Origin: Chitinophaga pinensis | GTDB taxonomy: Bacteria; Bacteroidota; Bacteroidia; Flavobacteriales_D; Crocinitomicaceae | Direction: 5' to 3' | DNA: 64,000 bases | Assembly: GCA_945902745.1 (NCBI GenBank) | Contig: CAMDNE010000005.1 | Span: forward strand, 1 to 64,000 | Part shown: positions 8,023-17,013 of the stretch, piece by piece | Position numbering within the stretch: position 1 is the first letter of the stretch | Layout of the letters: each line of letters opens with the position of its first letter | Notes under the pieces: generated by a model | Seen by the model: only the letters and a program-made list of their open reading frames with translations | Told to the model about the DNA's origin: nothing | Database searches by the model: none | Position numbers and translations under genes: made by a program

Positions 8023-9513
8023 TTATCCTAAATTCTTTGCTATTGCATTTGAAATTAAGAGAGCAACATCAAATAGATTAATTATTTCAATCGAGTTGAC
8101 GGATAATTTTCTAGGTTCATAGTTCTTTAAAAACTCGTGTTTCAACAAAATCAATGCACTGTTAGCTAATATAACTTGTTTCTTTTCAGATCCAAACGAA
8201 CATTTATTTGACATTATTTCCTGAATTTTTAATTTATAATTTCGATAAATCGCCTCCTTTTCTTTAACCAAAATTATTACTTGTGTCGTTTCCGAAAAAT
8301 TCAAATTGATCGAATCGATTATTTTTAACGTTTCAATTGCGGCATCATGAGCAAAAACGAGCGCTTCAAGCAGAGAATTAGACGCTAATCTGTTTTTGCC
8401 ATGCAAACCGGTATTTGCACATTCGCCAATTGCGAATAAATTATTTATTGATGTTCGTCCGTTTTCATCTGCCTCTATTCCCCCACATTGATAATGAGCG
8501 GCAGGAATAATTGGCAATAACCTTTCTTTTAGGTTATACCCTTTACTTTCACAATATTCACTGATAAAAGGAAACTGTTTTTTGAAAATATTACTGTCCA
8601 AATGTCTACAATCCAAGAAAACTTCCGATTGATTTGAACCTTTCAATTCCTCAATTATAGCTTTTGAAACAATATCTCGAGTGGCCAATTCTCCCCTACT
8701 ATCACTTTTAAAAATAAACCTTTCGGCTTTTTCATTTATGATAAAAGCACCAAAACCTCTAACTGCTTCCGAAATCAAAAAAAGAGGATTCATCTCACTT
8801 TCCATAAATGCAGTTGGATGAAATTGGAAATAATGCATATTGCTGATTTTCGCACCAACACGATTTGCCATAGCTACACCATCTCCTGTTGCTACTGTTG
8901 GATTGGTAGTGTATTTAAAGACTTGGCCTGATCCTCCAGTTGCTAAAACTGTGATTTTTGACAAAAACACTTTAACGAGCTTATTCTTTAAATCAAGAAC
9001 TTTTGTCCCAACGATAGATTCATGATCATAAATTAAATCTATAGCACAGAAATGCGTATGAATTGTAATGTTTTTATACGTTTTAATTTTTTCGCTCAGG
9101 ACTTCCTCTACTTTACTGCCTGTTTGATCTTTTGCATGAACAATTCTTTTTACTTGATGCCCACCCTCAAGTCCAAGTTCAAGATTTCCAGTTGTATCTT
9201 CACAAAATTCTACCCCATATTCAATTAATTCCTTTAATCTTTTTGGCGCTGATTCCACAACGTGTTTTACAACTTTTAGATCAGACAATCCCCCTCCTGC
9301 ATCCATTGTATCTTCAATATGCTTTTCAAAAGAATCTGTCACTAAGTTTGTAACTGCAGCAATTCCACCTTGCGCTAATTCGGTATTGGAAGATGTAATC
9401 TTTTCCTTTGTCAGTAGCACAATATTCAAATCCTTTCGCTTTTCAGCAACTTTAACAGCATATGAAAGCCCAGCGATTCCAGATCCAATAATTAAAATGT
9501 CACATTTCATCAT
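8023..9513 (-). CDS. nadB: L-aspartate oxidase
   Basis: A 496-residue flavoprotein that oxidises L-aspartate to iminoaspartate, the first step of de novo NAD synthesis. The N-terminal FAD site reads DILIIGSGIAGLSYA, then SSNTELAQGGIA, the flavin-contact motif of the succinate dehydrogenase/fumarate reductase flavoprotein family. HPTAF, TRDIVSKAI and the C-terminal GECANTGLHGKNRLASNSLLEALVF-type segment (about residues 370-394) fit NadB. The start overlaps nothing; nadA ends 1 base before. Two Met codons open the ORF (9513 or 9510). Third gene of the 604-residue protein / nadA / nadB operon. NadC is not in the window. Confidence 0.95.
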   Translation of the reverse strand: MMKCDILIIGSGIAGLSYAVKVAEKRKDLNIVLLTKEKITSSNTELAQGGIAAVTNLVTDSFEKHIEDTMDAGGGLSDLKVVKHVVESAPKRLKELIEYGVEFCEDTTGNLELGLEGGHQVKRIVHAKDQTGSKVEEVLSEKIKTYKNITIHTHFCAIDLIYDHESIVGTKVLDLKNKLVKVFLSKITVLATGGSGQVFKYTTNPTVATGDGVAMANRVGAKISNMHYFQFHPTAFMESEMNPLFLISEAVRGFGAFIINEKAERFIFKSDSRGELATRDIVSKAIIEELKGSNQSEVFLDCRHLDSNIFKKQFPFISEYCESKGYNLKERLLPIIPAAHYQCGGIEADENGRTSINNLFAIGECANTGLHGKNRLASNSLLEALVFAHDAAIETLKIIDSINLNFSETTQVIILVKEKEAIYRNYKLKIQEIMSNKCSFGSEKKQVILANSALILLKHEFLKNYEPRKLSVNSIEIINLFDVALLISNAIAKNLG

Positions 9514-9514
9514 T

Positions 9515-10468
9515 TTAGGCTGATAGATTCAACATTTTTTCGATTGGAATCATTGCTTTAGATAGTATTTCTGGCGAAATATTAACTTCTGGTGATTCTG
9601 TTTCTAAACAGTTCAATATTTTTACTAACGTATTGAGTCGCATAAAACCGCATTCGCTGCATGAGCAAGAATTCGCTTCAACTGTTGGTGCTGGAATAAA
9701 GGTTTTATTTGGCACTTCAATTTTCATACGGTGCAATATTCCAGCTTCAGTGGCTACAATGAATGTTTGTTTTGTGCTATTCTTTACATATTCAATCATT
9801 CCAGAAGTAGAGCCAATAAAATTCGCTAAGGATAGAATATGCTCTTCAGATTCAGGATGTGCAACAATGACTGCTTGAGGGTGTTTTAGTTTTAATTCTA
9901 CTATTTTATCAAATGAAAACGCCTCATGAACAATACAAGCACCATCCCAAAGCACAAATTTTCGCCCAGTTATTTTTTGTAAATACTTTCCTAAATTTTT
10001 GTCAGGAGCAAATATAATTGGCTTATCAAGTGGGATGGATTCGATAACTTTCACAGCATTTGAAGACGTACAAACGATATCACTCATCGCCTTTATTTCA
10101 GCTGAACAATTTATATATGTTACTACTGTATGATCAGGAAAATCTTTTATAAAATTTCTAAATTTAATTGGCGGACAAGATTCTGCCAATGAGCAACTTG
10201 CATTCGAATCTGGAATAACAACTTTTTTTGATGGATTAATTATTTTAGCCGTTTCAGCCATAAAATGTACTCCAGCAAAGACTATTAAATCCGCTTTAGT
10301 TCTAGACGCTTCAACAGACAAGCCATAACTATCTCCCACAAAATCTGCAATATTTTGAATTGCTTCTTCTTGATAATAATGTGCTAAAATAACGGCATTT
10401 TTTTCCGCTTTTAAGTCATTGATTCTCTTTGTTATTTCCTTTATAGTCATAACATTTTCATTTTTCAA
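9515..10468 (-). CDS. nadA: Quinolinate synthase
   Basis: A 317-residue NadA that condenses iminoaspartate with dihydroxyacetone phosphate to quinolinate using an oxygen-sensitive [4Fe-4S] cluster. It has the three-fold NadA layout: ILAHYYQEEAIQ near the N-terminus, VVTYINCSAEIKA in the middle, and SCSCSECGFMRLNT near residue 273. Cysteines in CSLAESCPP, INCSAE and the C-terminal group can supply the three cluster ligands. The start overlaps the upstream 604-residue gene by 4 nt (ATGA), supporting this start and translational coupling. Length is normal for the family. Confidence 0.95.
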   Translation of the reverse strand: MKNENVMTIKEITKRINDLKAEKNAVILAHYYQEEAIQNIADFVGDSYGLSVEASRTKADLIVFAGVHFMAETAKIINPSKKVVIPDSNASCSLAESCPPIKFRNFIKDFPDHTVVTYINCSAEIKAMSDIVCTSSNAVKVIESIPLDKPIIFAPDKNLGKYLQKITGRKFVLWDGACIVHEAFSFDKIVELKLKHPQAVIVAHPESEEHILSLANFIGSTSGMIEYVKNSTKQTFIVATEAGILHRMKIEVPNKTFIPAPTVEANSCSCSECGFMRLNTLVKILNCLETESPEVNISPEILSKAMIPIEKMLNLSA

Positions 10469-12279
10469 ACAACGCTAAATCCTCTAACTTGGATCGCTTG
10501 AAGATTGTTTTTTAATTCTTCTATCTGTTCAAGTGTGTTTTCCAAAGCTTTTTTCGAAGACATTTTCAACGAAGACAGTAATCCAGTATAATAATTTAAT
10601 CCTTTTTCTAAATTTTCTTTAAATACTTGATAATACTGTTGCTGTTTTTCTGACATAACATCTAGTTGAGCATCAAGTTCTTTTTTCAGATAGTCTATAT
10701 ACAACTGAGCCTCGTTGATGAAAATATGTGGACGAGAAATCTTATTTAGCACATTTAATCGACCGTAAATATGATCGACCATTTCGCTCAATTTATAGGT
10801 GCCTTTGAAATAATATGTGTTTGGCCCTGGACAAATACTTACAGCATCTAATTTATGTGACAATTCACCATCATTTGTTAAAATCGCTGAAGCGCCTAAT
10901 CCTTCACATAAACATTCCTTTTCCATAATTTTTTCGACTTCATATGCTTTTCTTAAATCAGAAAGTTCACTGTTTTTCACTTGTTCCATTTTCAACTTTT
11001 GAAATTGTCTAGAAGCTGTGCAGATAGGTTTTTCTGTAAATTCCGTATTAAACGACAAGAATTTCTTGTAGCATGGACTTCCAGCTTTGTGTTTTTCAAT
11101 TCTTTCCATTCGTTGTTCTTCAGAACTTGATCCACGGAAATTATTAAACGGCACTCCAAGAGGTGAAGAATTACTGATATAAAAATCTTTTTTCTTTGCT
11201 GTAATTAAAGCTTTTAACGTTTCTTCATCTACATTTGTTGATTCAGGCACAAGTAAAAACGGACTACCCCAACCCGTACCATCAAGGTTGTAATAATTCA
11301 TCAAAAACTTGTCTTCATCTGAAGTTCCAATTCCTCCTTGAGCAGTAATTTTCAAACTTGGGTTCAATGGCAATATATTTCTATTGGATTCACTCAAAGT
11401 CTTTACACAGATTTCGTATAACTCGTCATAAAGCTCTTGTCTTTTTTCTTTAAATTCTTCTAAAATTGGACCTAATAAAAATCCATGAGTTGCAAAAGCA
11501 TGTCCTCCACAATTTAAACCTGATTCGATTCTAAATTCTGAAACCCATATTCCTTTTTTAGCAAACATTTTACCTTGGATCACTGCAGAGCGATAATCAC
11601 TTACTTTTAGCACTACTTTCTTTTTGATTTCACCATTCGAATCAGGATAGAAATCATCAAAATTTTCACAATAGGTAAATAGTTTTGGATTCATCCCTGC
11701 AGAAAATATGATTGAAGAAGAAAGATTACTTTCAGCATATCCTTTTAAAACACTTTTAGCATCAGAATATTCAGCGGGGAGTAATTCACCATCACCTGAA
11801 TAATTTTGATTATCGAGTTTTGTCATGATATTTACATCGATTGAACCAGCTTTTATAAAAGATTTCAATTTGCTTTCTAACACTTTTTTCACTGTTAAAT
11901 CCTCTGTATTTAACATTTTAAGATAAAGCGATTTTTCAAATGCACTTTCAGGTAACATTGTAAAATACTTAGTTATATCTGAATTAGGAGAGAAATCTTC
12001 ATTTTTCAACGTTGAAATTTGTTCATTCACTACGTCATTCATAAAATTTAAATACGCTTTAATTCGTTTGGAACGACGGTCAATATCTTTAGACGAGATT
12101 GGTTCATATTTATAATTTAATCTTTTAGAATGAACTTTCCTCATTTCTTCTATCAAGTGATCTTCCATTATAGAAACAACAGATGAAATTCCAAATTTTG
12201 CAACTTTCAGTGGAGTATCTATCGTGTATCCAAGCCCCATTACTGGGATATGAAATGTGTGTGGTGTATTATTTGACAT
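10465..12279 (-). CDS. Uncharacterised nitronate-monooxygenase-like TIM-barrel protein
   Basis: A 604-residue soluble protein with no name I recognise. Several segments match the nitronate monooxygenase (2-nitropropane dioxygenase) FMN barrel in order: GLGYTIDTPLKVAKFG (15-30) at the first strand, GLNCGGH (254-260, family GxEAGGH), AQGGIGT (313-319, phosphate loop), and WGSPFLLVPES (337-347, family GTRFLxxPES). After the barrel comes a Cys-rich stretch (Cys403, 420, 456, 458, 483) that could bind an Fe-S cluster, then a helical, coiled-coil-like tail (about 525-600). It leads an operon with nadA (4-nt overlap) and nadB, under the shared palindrome. A PfaD-like enoyl reductase is an alternative within the same fold. 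The fold call is moderate; the function is unknown. Confidence 0.65.
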   Translation of the reverse strand: MSNNTPHTFHIPVMGLGYTIDTPLKVAKFGISSVVSIMEDHLIEEMRKVHSKRLNYKYEPISSKDIDRRSKRIKAYLNFMNDVVNEQISTLKNEDFSPNSDITKYFTMLPESAFEKSLYLKMLNTEDLTVKKVLESKLKSFIKAGSIDVNIMTKLDNQNYSGDGELLPAEYSDAKSVLKGYAESNLSSSIIFSAGMNPKLFTYCENFDDFYPDSNGEIKKKVVLKVSDYRSAVIQGKMFAKKGIWVSEFRIESGLNCGGHAFATHGFLLGPILEEFKEKRQELYDELYEICVKTLSESNRNILPLNPSLKITAQGGIGTSDEDKFLMNYYNLDGTGWGSPFLLVPESTNVDEETLKALITAKKKDFYISNSSPLGVPFNNFRGSSSEEQRMERIEKHKAGSPCYKKFLSFNTEFTEKPICTASRQFQKLKMEQVKNSELSDLRKAYEVEKIMEKECLCEGLGASAILTNDGELSHKLDAVSICPGPNTYYFKGTYKLSEMVDHIYGRLNVLNKISRPHIFINEAQLYIDYLKKELDAQLDVMSEKQQQYYQVFKENLEKGLNYYTGLLSSLKMSSKKALENTLEQIEELKNNLQAIQVRGFSVV

Positions 12280-12318
12280 AACCTAAATTTTAATTACTAT
12301 AACTTAAAGTAATGAGGG

Positions 12319-12326
12319 CAAAGATA
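12319..12326 (-). promoter_or_regulatory. Predicted -7 element for the 604-residue gene / nadAB operon
   Basis: The minus strand reads TATCTTTG (TAnnTTTG), 39 bases before the start codon. No TTG -33 element at normal spacing. The operator-like palindrome at 12343 begins 16 bases upstream, the same spacing as at the tnaA operon. Confidence 0.55.
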
Positions 12327-12342
12327 ACTATTTTTATTAACT

Positions 12343-12358
12343 CGGATGTTTTTATCCT
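12343..12358. promoter_or_regulatory. Operator-like palindrome between the 604-residue gene and the Rrf2 gene
   Basis: CGGAT-GTTTTT-ATCCT, with GGAT/ATCC arms perfectly paired. It lies in the 168-base divergent intergenic region, so it could serve both the minus-strand operon and the rrf2-family gene (start 12448). Part of a set with 7822, 7970 and 12904. Confidence 0.6.
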
Positions 12359-12447
12359 CTTTAAAGGGTCGTTGAAACGTTAATTACTCTTAAAAAATCA
12401 CAACTTTTCATGAAAATTAAAATCGCTAACTTTATAAAAAAGAATAA

Positions 12448-12885
12448 ATGTTTTCAAAAGCCTGCGAATATGCCATACGTGCATGCATCCTGATCGCAAC
12501 AAAATCGATGGATGGTGAACGTGCGAGTCTCAAAGAAATATCAAAGGAGATTGATTCTCCCGAAGCCTATACAGCAAAAATTTTACAACTACTTGTAAAA
12601 GGCAACATAATTTCATCTGTGAAAGGCCCTACTGGTGGGTTTATTATTGAATATTCGCAAATAGAGGTAATCAAATTACAGCAAATAGTTTTTGCAATTG
12701 ACGGTGATAAAATCTACACTAATTGTGGATTAGGAATGAAAGCATGTTCTGAAAAACAACCATGTCCCGTGCACAATCAATTCAAAATTGTACGAAATGG
12801 TTTACGCGAAATGTTGGAAACAACAGATTTAAAACAGCTTTGCTTTGGATTAAAAAACGGGTTGACATTTCTAAAAATAAATTAG
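12448..12885 (+). CDS. Rrf2-family Fe-S transcriptional regulator
   Basis: A 145-residue winged-helix regulator of the Rrf2 family (IscR, NsrR, RsrR group). The N-terminus MFSKACEYAIRACILIA is the typical first helix. The DNA-binding helix region is residues about 28-55, and the wing contains VKGPTGGF. Three cysteines, Cys93, Cys100 and Cys106 (NCGLGMKAC..QPC), form the usual cluster-binding arrangement, so it probably senses Fe-S status, NO or redox state. It is divergent from the NMO-like/nadAB operon with a palindrome between them, and another copy follows the gene before the DUF542-like ORF. NsrR-like NO sensing is my preferred reading given the NorCB-like genes nearby, but this is inference. 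Confidence 0.88.
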   Translation: MFSKACEYAIRACILIATKSMDGERASLKEISKEIDSPEAYTAKILQLLVKGNIISSVKGPTGGFIIEYSQIEVIKLQQIVFAIDGDKIYTNCGLGMKACSEKQPCPVHNQFKIVRNGLREMLETTDLKQLCFGLKNGLTFLKIN

Positions 12886-12903
12886 GAAATATTTATTTTA
12901 ATT

Positions 12904-12917
12904 CGGATGTTTGTGTC
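12904..12917. promoter_or_regulatory. Operator-like half palindrome before the DUF542-like ORF
   Basis: CGGATGTTTGTGTC, matching the 12343 site at 12 of 14 bases, but the right arm is degenerate (GTCGT). It lies 33-46 bases upstream of the 12950 start codon, so it probably controls that small gene separately from the Rrf2 gene. Confidence 0.45.
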
Positions 12918-12949
12918 GTAAATAGAAAAGTAACGAAACACTAAATATC

Positions 12950-13135
12950 ATGTTAATTTATCCTCAACAATCAATTCAAGAAATTATAACACAAGAAGTA
13001 CAATCGCGCATAATCTTTGAAAATTATGGTATTAACATTGAAATTGATACAGAACGATCTTTAATTGAAATCGCGGAAGCACGTTTTTTACAATTAGACG
13101 CTTTTATTGAAGATTTAAATTTGATGCTCAATTAG
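12950..13135 (+). CDS. Small DUF542/DUF1858-like protein without cysteines
   Basis: A 61-residue protein. SIQEIITQEVQSRIIFENYGI followed by a short linker and SLIEIAEARFLQLDAFIEDLN resembles the N-terminal ScdA/RIC domain (DUF542) or DUF1858: a helix ending in xFExxGI, then an LxEAxxxxxLDxxxxxxxL helix. In the RIC family a CC motif follows GI; here it is NIEIDTERS, with no cysteine in the whole protein. RIC proteins repair NO-damaged iron centres and are NsrR targets in enterics. This one lacks the hemerythrin-like domain. It follows the Rrf2 gene by 64 bases with its own operator-like site, which supports a real gene. Function unknown. Confidence 0.65.
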   Translation: MLIYPQQSIQEIITQEVQSRIIFENYGINIEIDTERSLIEIAEARFLQLDAFIEDLNLMLN

Positions 13136-13143
13136 CACAATTT

Positions 13144-14073
13144 CTACTCTAACGAATTAATATTTCGTATTAAACCTGCATATTTGGTCCTTTTAATTGG
13201 ACTTATTTTAAATAATTCGGTGAATATTTCTTGTGTTAAATCTTTCCAATCGGATTGTGATAATTCCAGAATACCTGTCAAAGGATTTAATCTTGGCTCA
13301 TTATGTTGTTTTGAAAACCGATTCCATGGGCAAACATCTTGGCATACATCACAACCAAACATCCAATTATCCAATTTACCTTTAAACTCTTCTGGAATTA
13401 AAGCATCTTTTAACTCAATTGTTAAATAGGAGATACACTTTGAACCATCAACGATATATGGCTCGACAATCGCTTCAGTTGGACAAGCCTCGATGCATCG
13501 CGTGCATGTTCCACAATAATCTTTGATTGGCCCATCATACTCTAAATCAAGATCCAGAATCAACTCAGCAATAAAGAAAAAAGAGCCATTCTTTGGATTA
13601 ATCAGATTGGAATTCTTGCCGACCCACCCTAATCCTGATTTTTTCGCCCATGCTTTATCCATAACTGGAGCTGAATCAACAAATACTCTTCCGTTAACTT
13701 CTCCAATTTCCGTTTGAATGAACAAAAACAATTCTGTGAGTTTATCTTTAATTACAAGGTGATAATCTTCACCAAAAGCATATTTAGATAGTTTGGGCGC
13801 TGTATTGTCGAGTTGTTGTTCTTCAGTGTAATAATTCATTAAAAGAGAAACAACACTTTTTGAATCATCAACCAATAAACGTGGATCCAATCGTTTATCA
13901 AAATGATTTTCCATATAACCCATTTTGCCGTTATATGTGCGTTTTAGCCATGTCTCTAGGCGATTTGCTTCCTCTTCTAAGAATTCAGCTTTTGATATAC
14001 CGCAGAAAAAGAACCCAAGTTCAGCGGCTTTTTGTTTTATTAATGTCGTATTTTTTGATTTGGAAGAATACAT
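13144..14073 (-). CDS. queG: Epoxyqueuosine reductase
   Basis: A 309-residue cobalamin- and Fe-S-dependent reductase that performs the last step of queuosine tRNA modification. The C-terminal half has two ferredoxin-type clusters: [16 protein letters not shown] and then CISYLTIE plus [12 protein letters not shown]. The motif [27 protein letters not shown] (about residues 131-157) is the family signature around the active-site aspartate. Length is usual for the form without a HEAT domain. It starts 10 bases after ruvB, so the two are probably co-transcribed, and converges on the small DUF542-like gene with 8 bases between. Confidence 0.95.
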   Translation of the reverse strand: MYSSKSKNTTLIKQKAAELGFFFCGISKAEFLEEEANRLETWLKRTYNGKMGYMENHFDKRLDPRLLVDDSKSVVSLLMNYYTEEQQLDNTAPKLSKYAFGEDYHLVIKDKLTELFLFIQTEIGEVNGRVFVDSAPVMDKAWAKKSGLGWVGKNSNLINPKNGSFFFIAELILDLDLEYDGPIKDYCGTCTRCIEACPTEAIVEPYIVDGSKCISYLTIELKDALIPEEFKGKLDNWMFGCDVCQDVCPWNRFSKQHNEPRLNPLTGILELSQSDWKDLTQEIFTELFKISPIKRTKYAGLIRNINSLE

Positions 14074-14083
14074 TTATGATTCA

Positions 14084-15106
14084 TCAAAATAATCCACCTT
14101 GCATCCAACCAGCATCTTTCCCTAAATGACGGAATGCTTTTTCTGTTGCTTTTCTTCCACGTGGTGTTCGCATTAAAAATCCCTCTTGAATCAAAAATGG
14201 TTCGTATACTTCTTCTAATGTTCCTGCATTTTCACCAATTGCCGTTGCGATAGTCGTTAATCCGACAGGGCCACCACTGAATTTTTCAATGATCACTTTA
14301 AGAATACGTATATCCATCTCATCAAGACCATTTTCGTCAACATTAAGCGCTTTTAATGCAATTGTCGTGATATCAGTATCGATTGATCCATTTCCTTTTA
14401 TCTGAGCAAAATCTCTTACTCTGCGTAACAAAGCATTTGCAATTCTAGGTGTTCCTCTACTTCTACTTGCAATCTGGTAGGCAGCAGCTTCGTCAATAGC
14501 AATATTTAGTAATCCTGATGAACGTTCAACAATATTCGTTAAGGTTTTAGCATCATAATACTCCAATCGAGAATTTATTCCAAACCTTGCTCGTAAAGGA
14601 GAAGTTAATAGTCCGGATCTTGTAGTAGCACCAATGAGCGTAAAAGGATTCAACGTAATTTGAACACTTCTTGCATTCGGGCCACTATCAATTAAGATAT
14701 CAATGCAATAATCTTCCATTGCAGAGTATAAATATTCTTCTACAACAGAGCTTAGACGATGAATTTCATCGATAAAGAGTACATCTCCTGGATTTAGATT
14801 TGTAAGTAAGCCGGCTAGATCACCTGCTTTATCCAAGACAGGACCACTAGTTACCTTAAAACCAACTCCTAACTCATTGGCAATAATATTCGCTAAAGTC
14901 GTTTTCCCTAATCCTGGAGGCCCATGCAATAAGACATGATCCAAAGGTTCACCGCGCAATGAAGCCGCTTTAACAAAAATTCCTAAATTTTCAATAATGG
15001 ATGGTTGGCCTGTAAAATCGCTAAAACTTTTTGGGCGCAATACTTTATCAAACTCTTGTTCAGAATTTGCACCAGTTTCTTCTCTATAATCGAATGAATC
15101 ATCCAC
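14084..15106 (-). CDS. ruvB: Holliday junction branch migration helicase RuvB
   Basis: A 340-residue AAA+ ATPase that drives branch migration with RuvA at recombination junctions. Seen: Walker [10 protein letters not shown], Walker B DEIHRLS, sensor 1 GATTRSGLL, arginine-finger region SPLRARFG, and the C-terminal winged helix ending in [15 protein letters not shown]. Length is standard. It is the first gene of a ruvB-queG pair and lies just left of the terminator of the respiratory operon. Confidence 0.98.
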   Translation of the reverse strand: MDDSFDYREETGANSEQEFDKVLRPKSFSDFTGQPSIIENLGIFVKAASLRGEPLDHVLLHGPPGLGKTTLANIIANELGVGFKVTSGPVLDKAGDLAGLLTNLNPGDVLFIDEIHRLSSVVEEYLYSAMEDYCIDILIDSGPNARSVQITLNPFTLIGATTRSGLLTSPLRARFGINSRLEYYDAKTLTNIVERSSGLLNIAIDEAAAYQIASRSRGTPRIANALLRRVRDFAQIKGNGSIDTDITTIALKALNVDENGLDEMDIRILKVIIEKFSGGPVGLTTIATAIGENAGTLEEVYEPFLIQEGFLMRTPRGRKATEKAFRHLGKDAGWMQGGLF

Positions 15107-15127
15107 AGATTACTAAATTACATAAAA

Positions 15128-15157
15128 AAACCCTTTTGTCATTAGACAAAAGGGTTT
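15128..15157 (-). terminator. Rho-independent terminator of the act-cox operon
   Basis: A perfect 13-base inverted repeat (AAACCCTTTTGTC / GACAAAAGGGTTT) with a 4-base loop. On the minus strand it is followed by a T-run, which suits the coxA 3' end 19 bases upstream. Confidence 0.9.
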
Positions 15158-15175
15158 CATAAATTATATTCTATT

Positions 15176-16987
15176 TTAATGTTCTTCTTCGCCTTCAGCT
15201 AAAGGAACAATTTGAGAAATGAAATCTTCTTCAGCACCTGGTTTAGAATAATCATAAGGCCATCTATGCACAGTTGGTAATTCACCTGGCCAGTTACCAT
15301 GAATATGTTCTACTGGTGTTGTCCATTCTAATGTGTTTGCTTTCCAAGGATTTTGAGGTGCCTTAGGTCCACGATAAATACTATAGAAGAAGTTAAATAA
15401 GAAGACTAATTGAGCTAATGAACCTAGAATAGCAAAAATTGTAATTATTACATTTAAATCCATAATGATATTGAATGCATTAGTATCAAATTCACCATAA
15501 ACTGAATAATCATAATATCTTCTTGGAGCTCCAGATAAACCAACAAAATGCATCGGGAAGAACACACCGTATCCTGAAACTATCGTTAACCAAAAGTGAA
15601 CATAACCCAACTTCAAGTTCATCATCTTTCCATACATTTTCGGGAACCAATGATAAACACCGGCAAACATTCCGAAGACAGCAGATAATCCCATTACAAC
15701 GTGGAAGTGAGCAACAACAAACATGGTATCATGTATAGAAATATCTAAAGCAGCATCTGCCAAAATAATTCCCGTCACACCACCAGTAATAAATGTTGAT
15801 ACTAAACCAATAGCAAACATCATTGCAGGCGTGAAAATGATTGACCCTTTCCAAAGAGTTGTGATGTAATTAAACACTTTTACTGCTGATGGAATTGCAA
15901 TCAGTAAGGTTGTAAAAACGAATACACTTCCTAAAAATGGATTCATACCGGTAATAAACATGTGATGGGCCCAAACAATAAATGATAAGAAACCAATAGC
16001 AAGCATAGAACCAATCATTGCACGATATCCAAAAATTGGTTTACGTGAATTTATAGAAATAATCTCTGAAGACAAACCTAAAGCTGGAAGTAATACAATG
16101 TATACTTCAGGATGTCCTAAGAACCAAAATAAGTGCTGAAATAATATTGGTGAACCACCATGATTCGTTAACATTTCTCCTCCAACAATAATATCTGAAA
16201 GATAGAAACTTGTTCCAGCTAATCTATCCATTACTAATAACAAACAAGCTGATAATAAAACTGGGAAAGATAAAACACCAAGTATTGCAGTAATAAAAAA
16301 TGCCCAAATTGTTAATGGCATTCTAGTCATTTTCATACCGATTGTTCTTAAATTAAATACAGTAACGATATAATTCAAAGAACCTAATAAAGATCCAGCG
16401 ATAAAGATTGTCATAGAAAACAACCACAATGTTGTACCTAATCCAGAACCAGATACAGCTTGAGGCAATGCAGATAATGGCGGATAAATTGTCCAACCAG
16501 CCATTGCAGGTCCTGTCTCTACAAACATTGAACAGAGCATTAGAATTGATGACACCAAAAAGAACCAATATGACAACATGTTCAAGAAACCTGAAGCCAT
16601 ATCTCTTGCTCCAAGTTGCAGAGGGATTAGGATATTAGAAAAAGTTCCTGAAAGACCTCCTGTTAAAAGGAAGAATACCATAATAGTTCCATGAATTGTA
16701 ACCAATCCCAAGTACATGTCTTCTTTCAAGACTCCTCCTGGAGCCCATTTTTCACCCAAGAAAAAACTCAAAAAATCAGAGCTTTCACCAGGCCATGCCA
16801 ATTGGATTCGGAATAATACCGATAATAACATTGCAACAATTCCCATGAAAACAGCAGTCATTAAAAACTGCTTTCCAATCATTTTATGATCTTGACTAAA
16901 AATATACTTTGAAACGAAACTTTCCTCATGGTGTCCGTGATCATCGTGTCCGTGTGCATCGTGATGTCCGTGTGCTACTGCCGCCAT
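15176..16987 (-). CDS. Cytochrome c oxidase subunit I
   Basis: A 603-residue catalytic subunit of an aa3/caa3-type haem-copper oxidase. Ligands by position: His99 and His429 (low-spin haem), His427 (active-site haem), and His292, His341 and His342 (CuB). Tyr296 in GHPEVY is the cross-linked tyrosine and Glu294 the D-channel glutamate, so this is an A1-type oxidase. The N-terminus is a His-rich cytoplasmic extension (residues 6-20), possibly metal-binding. It is the last gene of the act-cox operon, so ACIII and the oxidase probably form a supercomplex, as shown for Flavobacterium johnsoniae. No subunit III gene is in this operon. Confidence 0.96.
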   Translation of the reverse strand: MAAVAHGHHDAHGHDDHGHHEESFVSKYIFSQDHKMIGKQFLMTAVFMGIVAMLLSVLFRIQLAWPGESSDFLSFFLGEKWAPGGVLKEDMYLGLVTIHGTIMVFFLLTGGLSGTFSNILIPLQLGARDMASGFLNMLSYWFFLVSSILMLCSMFVETGPAMAGWTIYPPLSALPQAVSGSGLGTTLWLFSMTIFIAGSLLGSLNYIVTVFNLRTIGMKMTRMPLTIWAFFITAILGVLSFPVLLSACLLLVMDRLAGTSFYLSDIIVGGEMLTNHGGSPILFQHLFWFLGHPEVYIVLLPALGLSSEIISINSRKPIFGYRAMIGSMLAIGFLSFIVWAHHMFITGMNPFLGSVFVFTTLLIAIPSAVKVFNYITTLWKGSIIFTPAMMFAIGLVSTFITGGVTGIILADAALDISIHDTMFVVAHFHVVMGLSAVFGMFAGVYHWFPKMYGKMMNLKLGYVHFWLTIVSGYGVFFPMHFVGLSGAPRRYYDYSVYGEFDTNAFNIIMDLNVIITIFAILGSLAQLVFLFNFFYSIYRGPKAPQNPWKANTLEWTTPVEHIHGNWPGELPTVHRWPYDYSKPGAEEDFISQIVPLAEGEEEH

Positions 16988-17013
16988 TCTATCTCTGTTT
17001 ATTGTTATTAATT

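Noticed and set aside
10465-12279. PfaD-type enoyl reductase of polyunsaturated fatty acid synthesis
   Set aside because: Same fold, but there are no pfa or polyketide genes nearby and the opening segment does not match. Kept as an alternative only.
12762-12944. 60-residue plus-strand reading frame overlapping the Rrf2 gene
   Set aside because: It lies mostly inside the Rrf2 gene in another frame, and its encoded sequence has no domain-like pattern.
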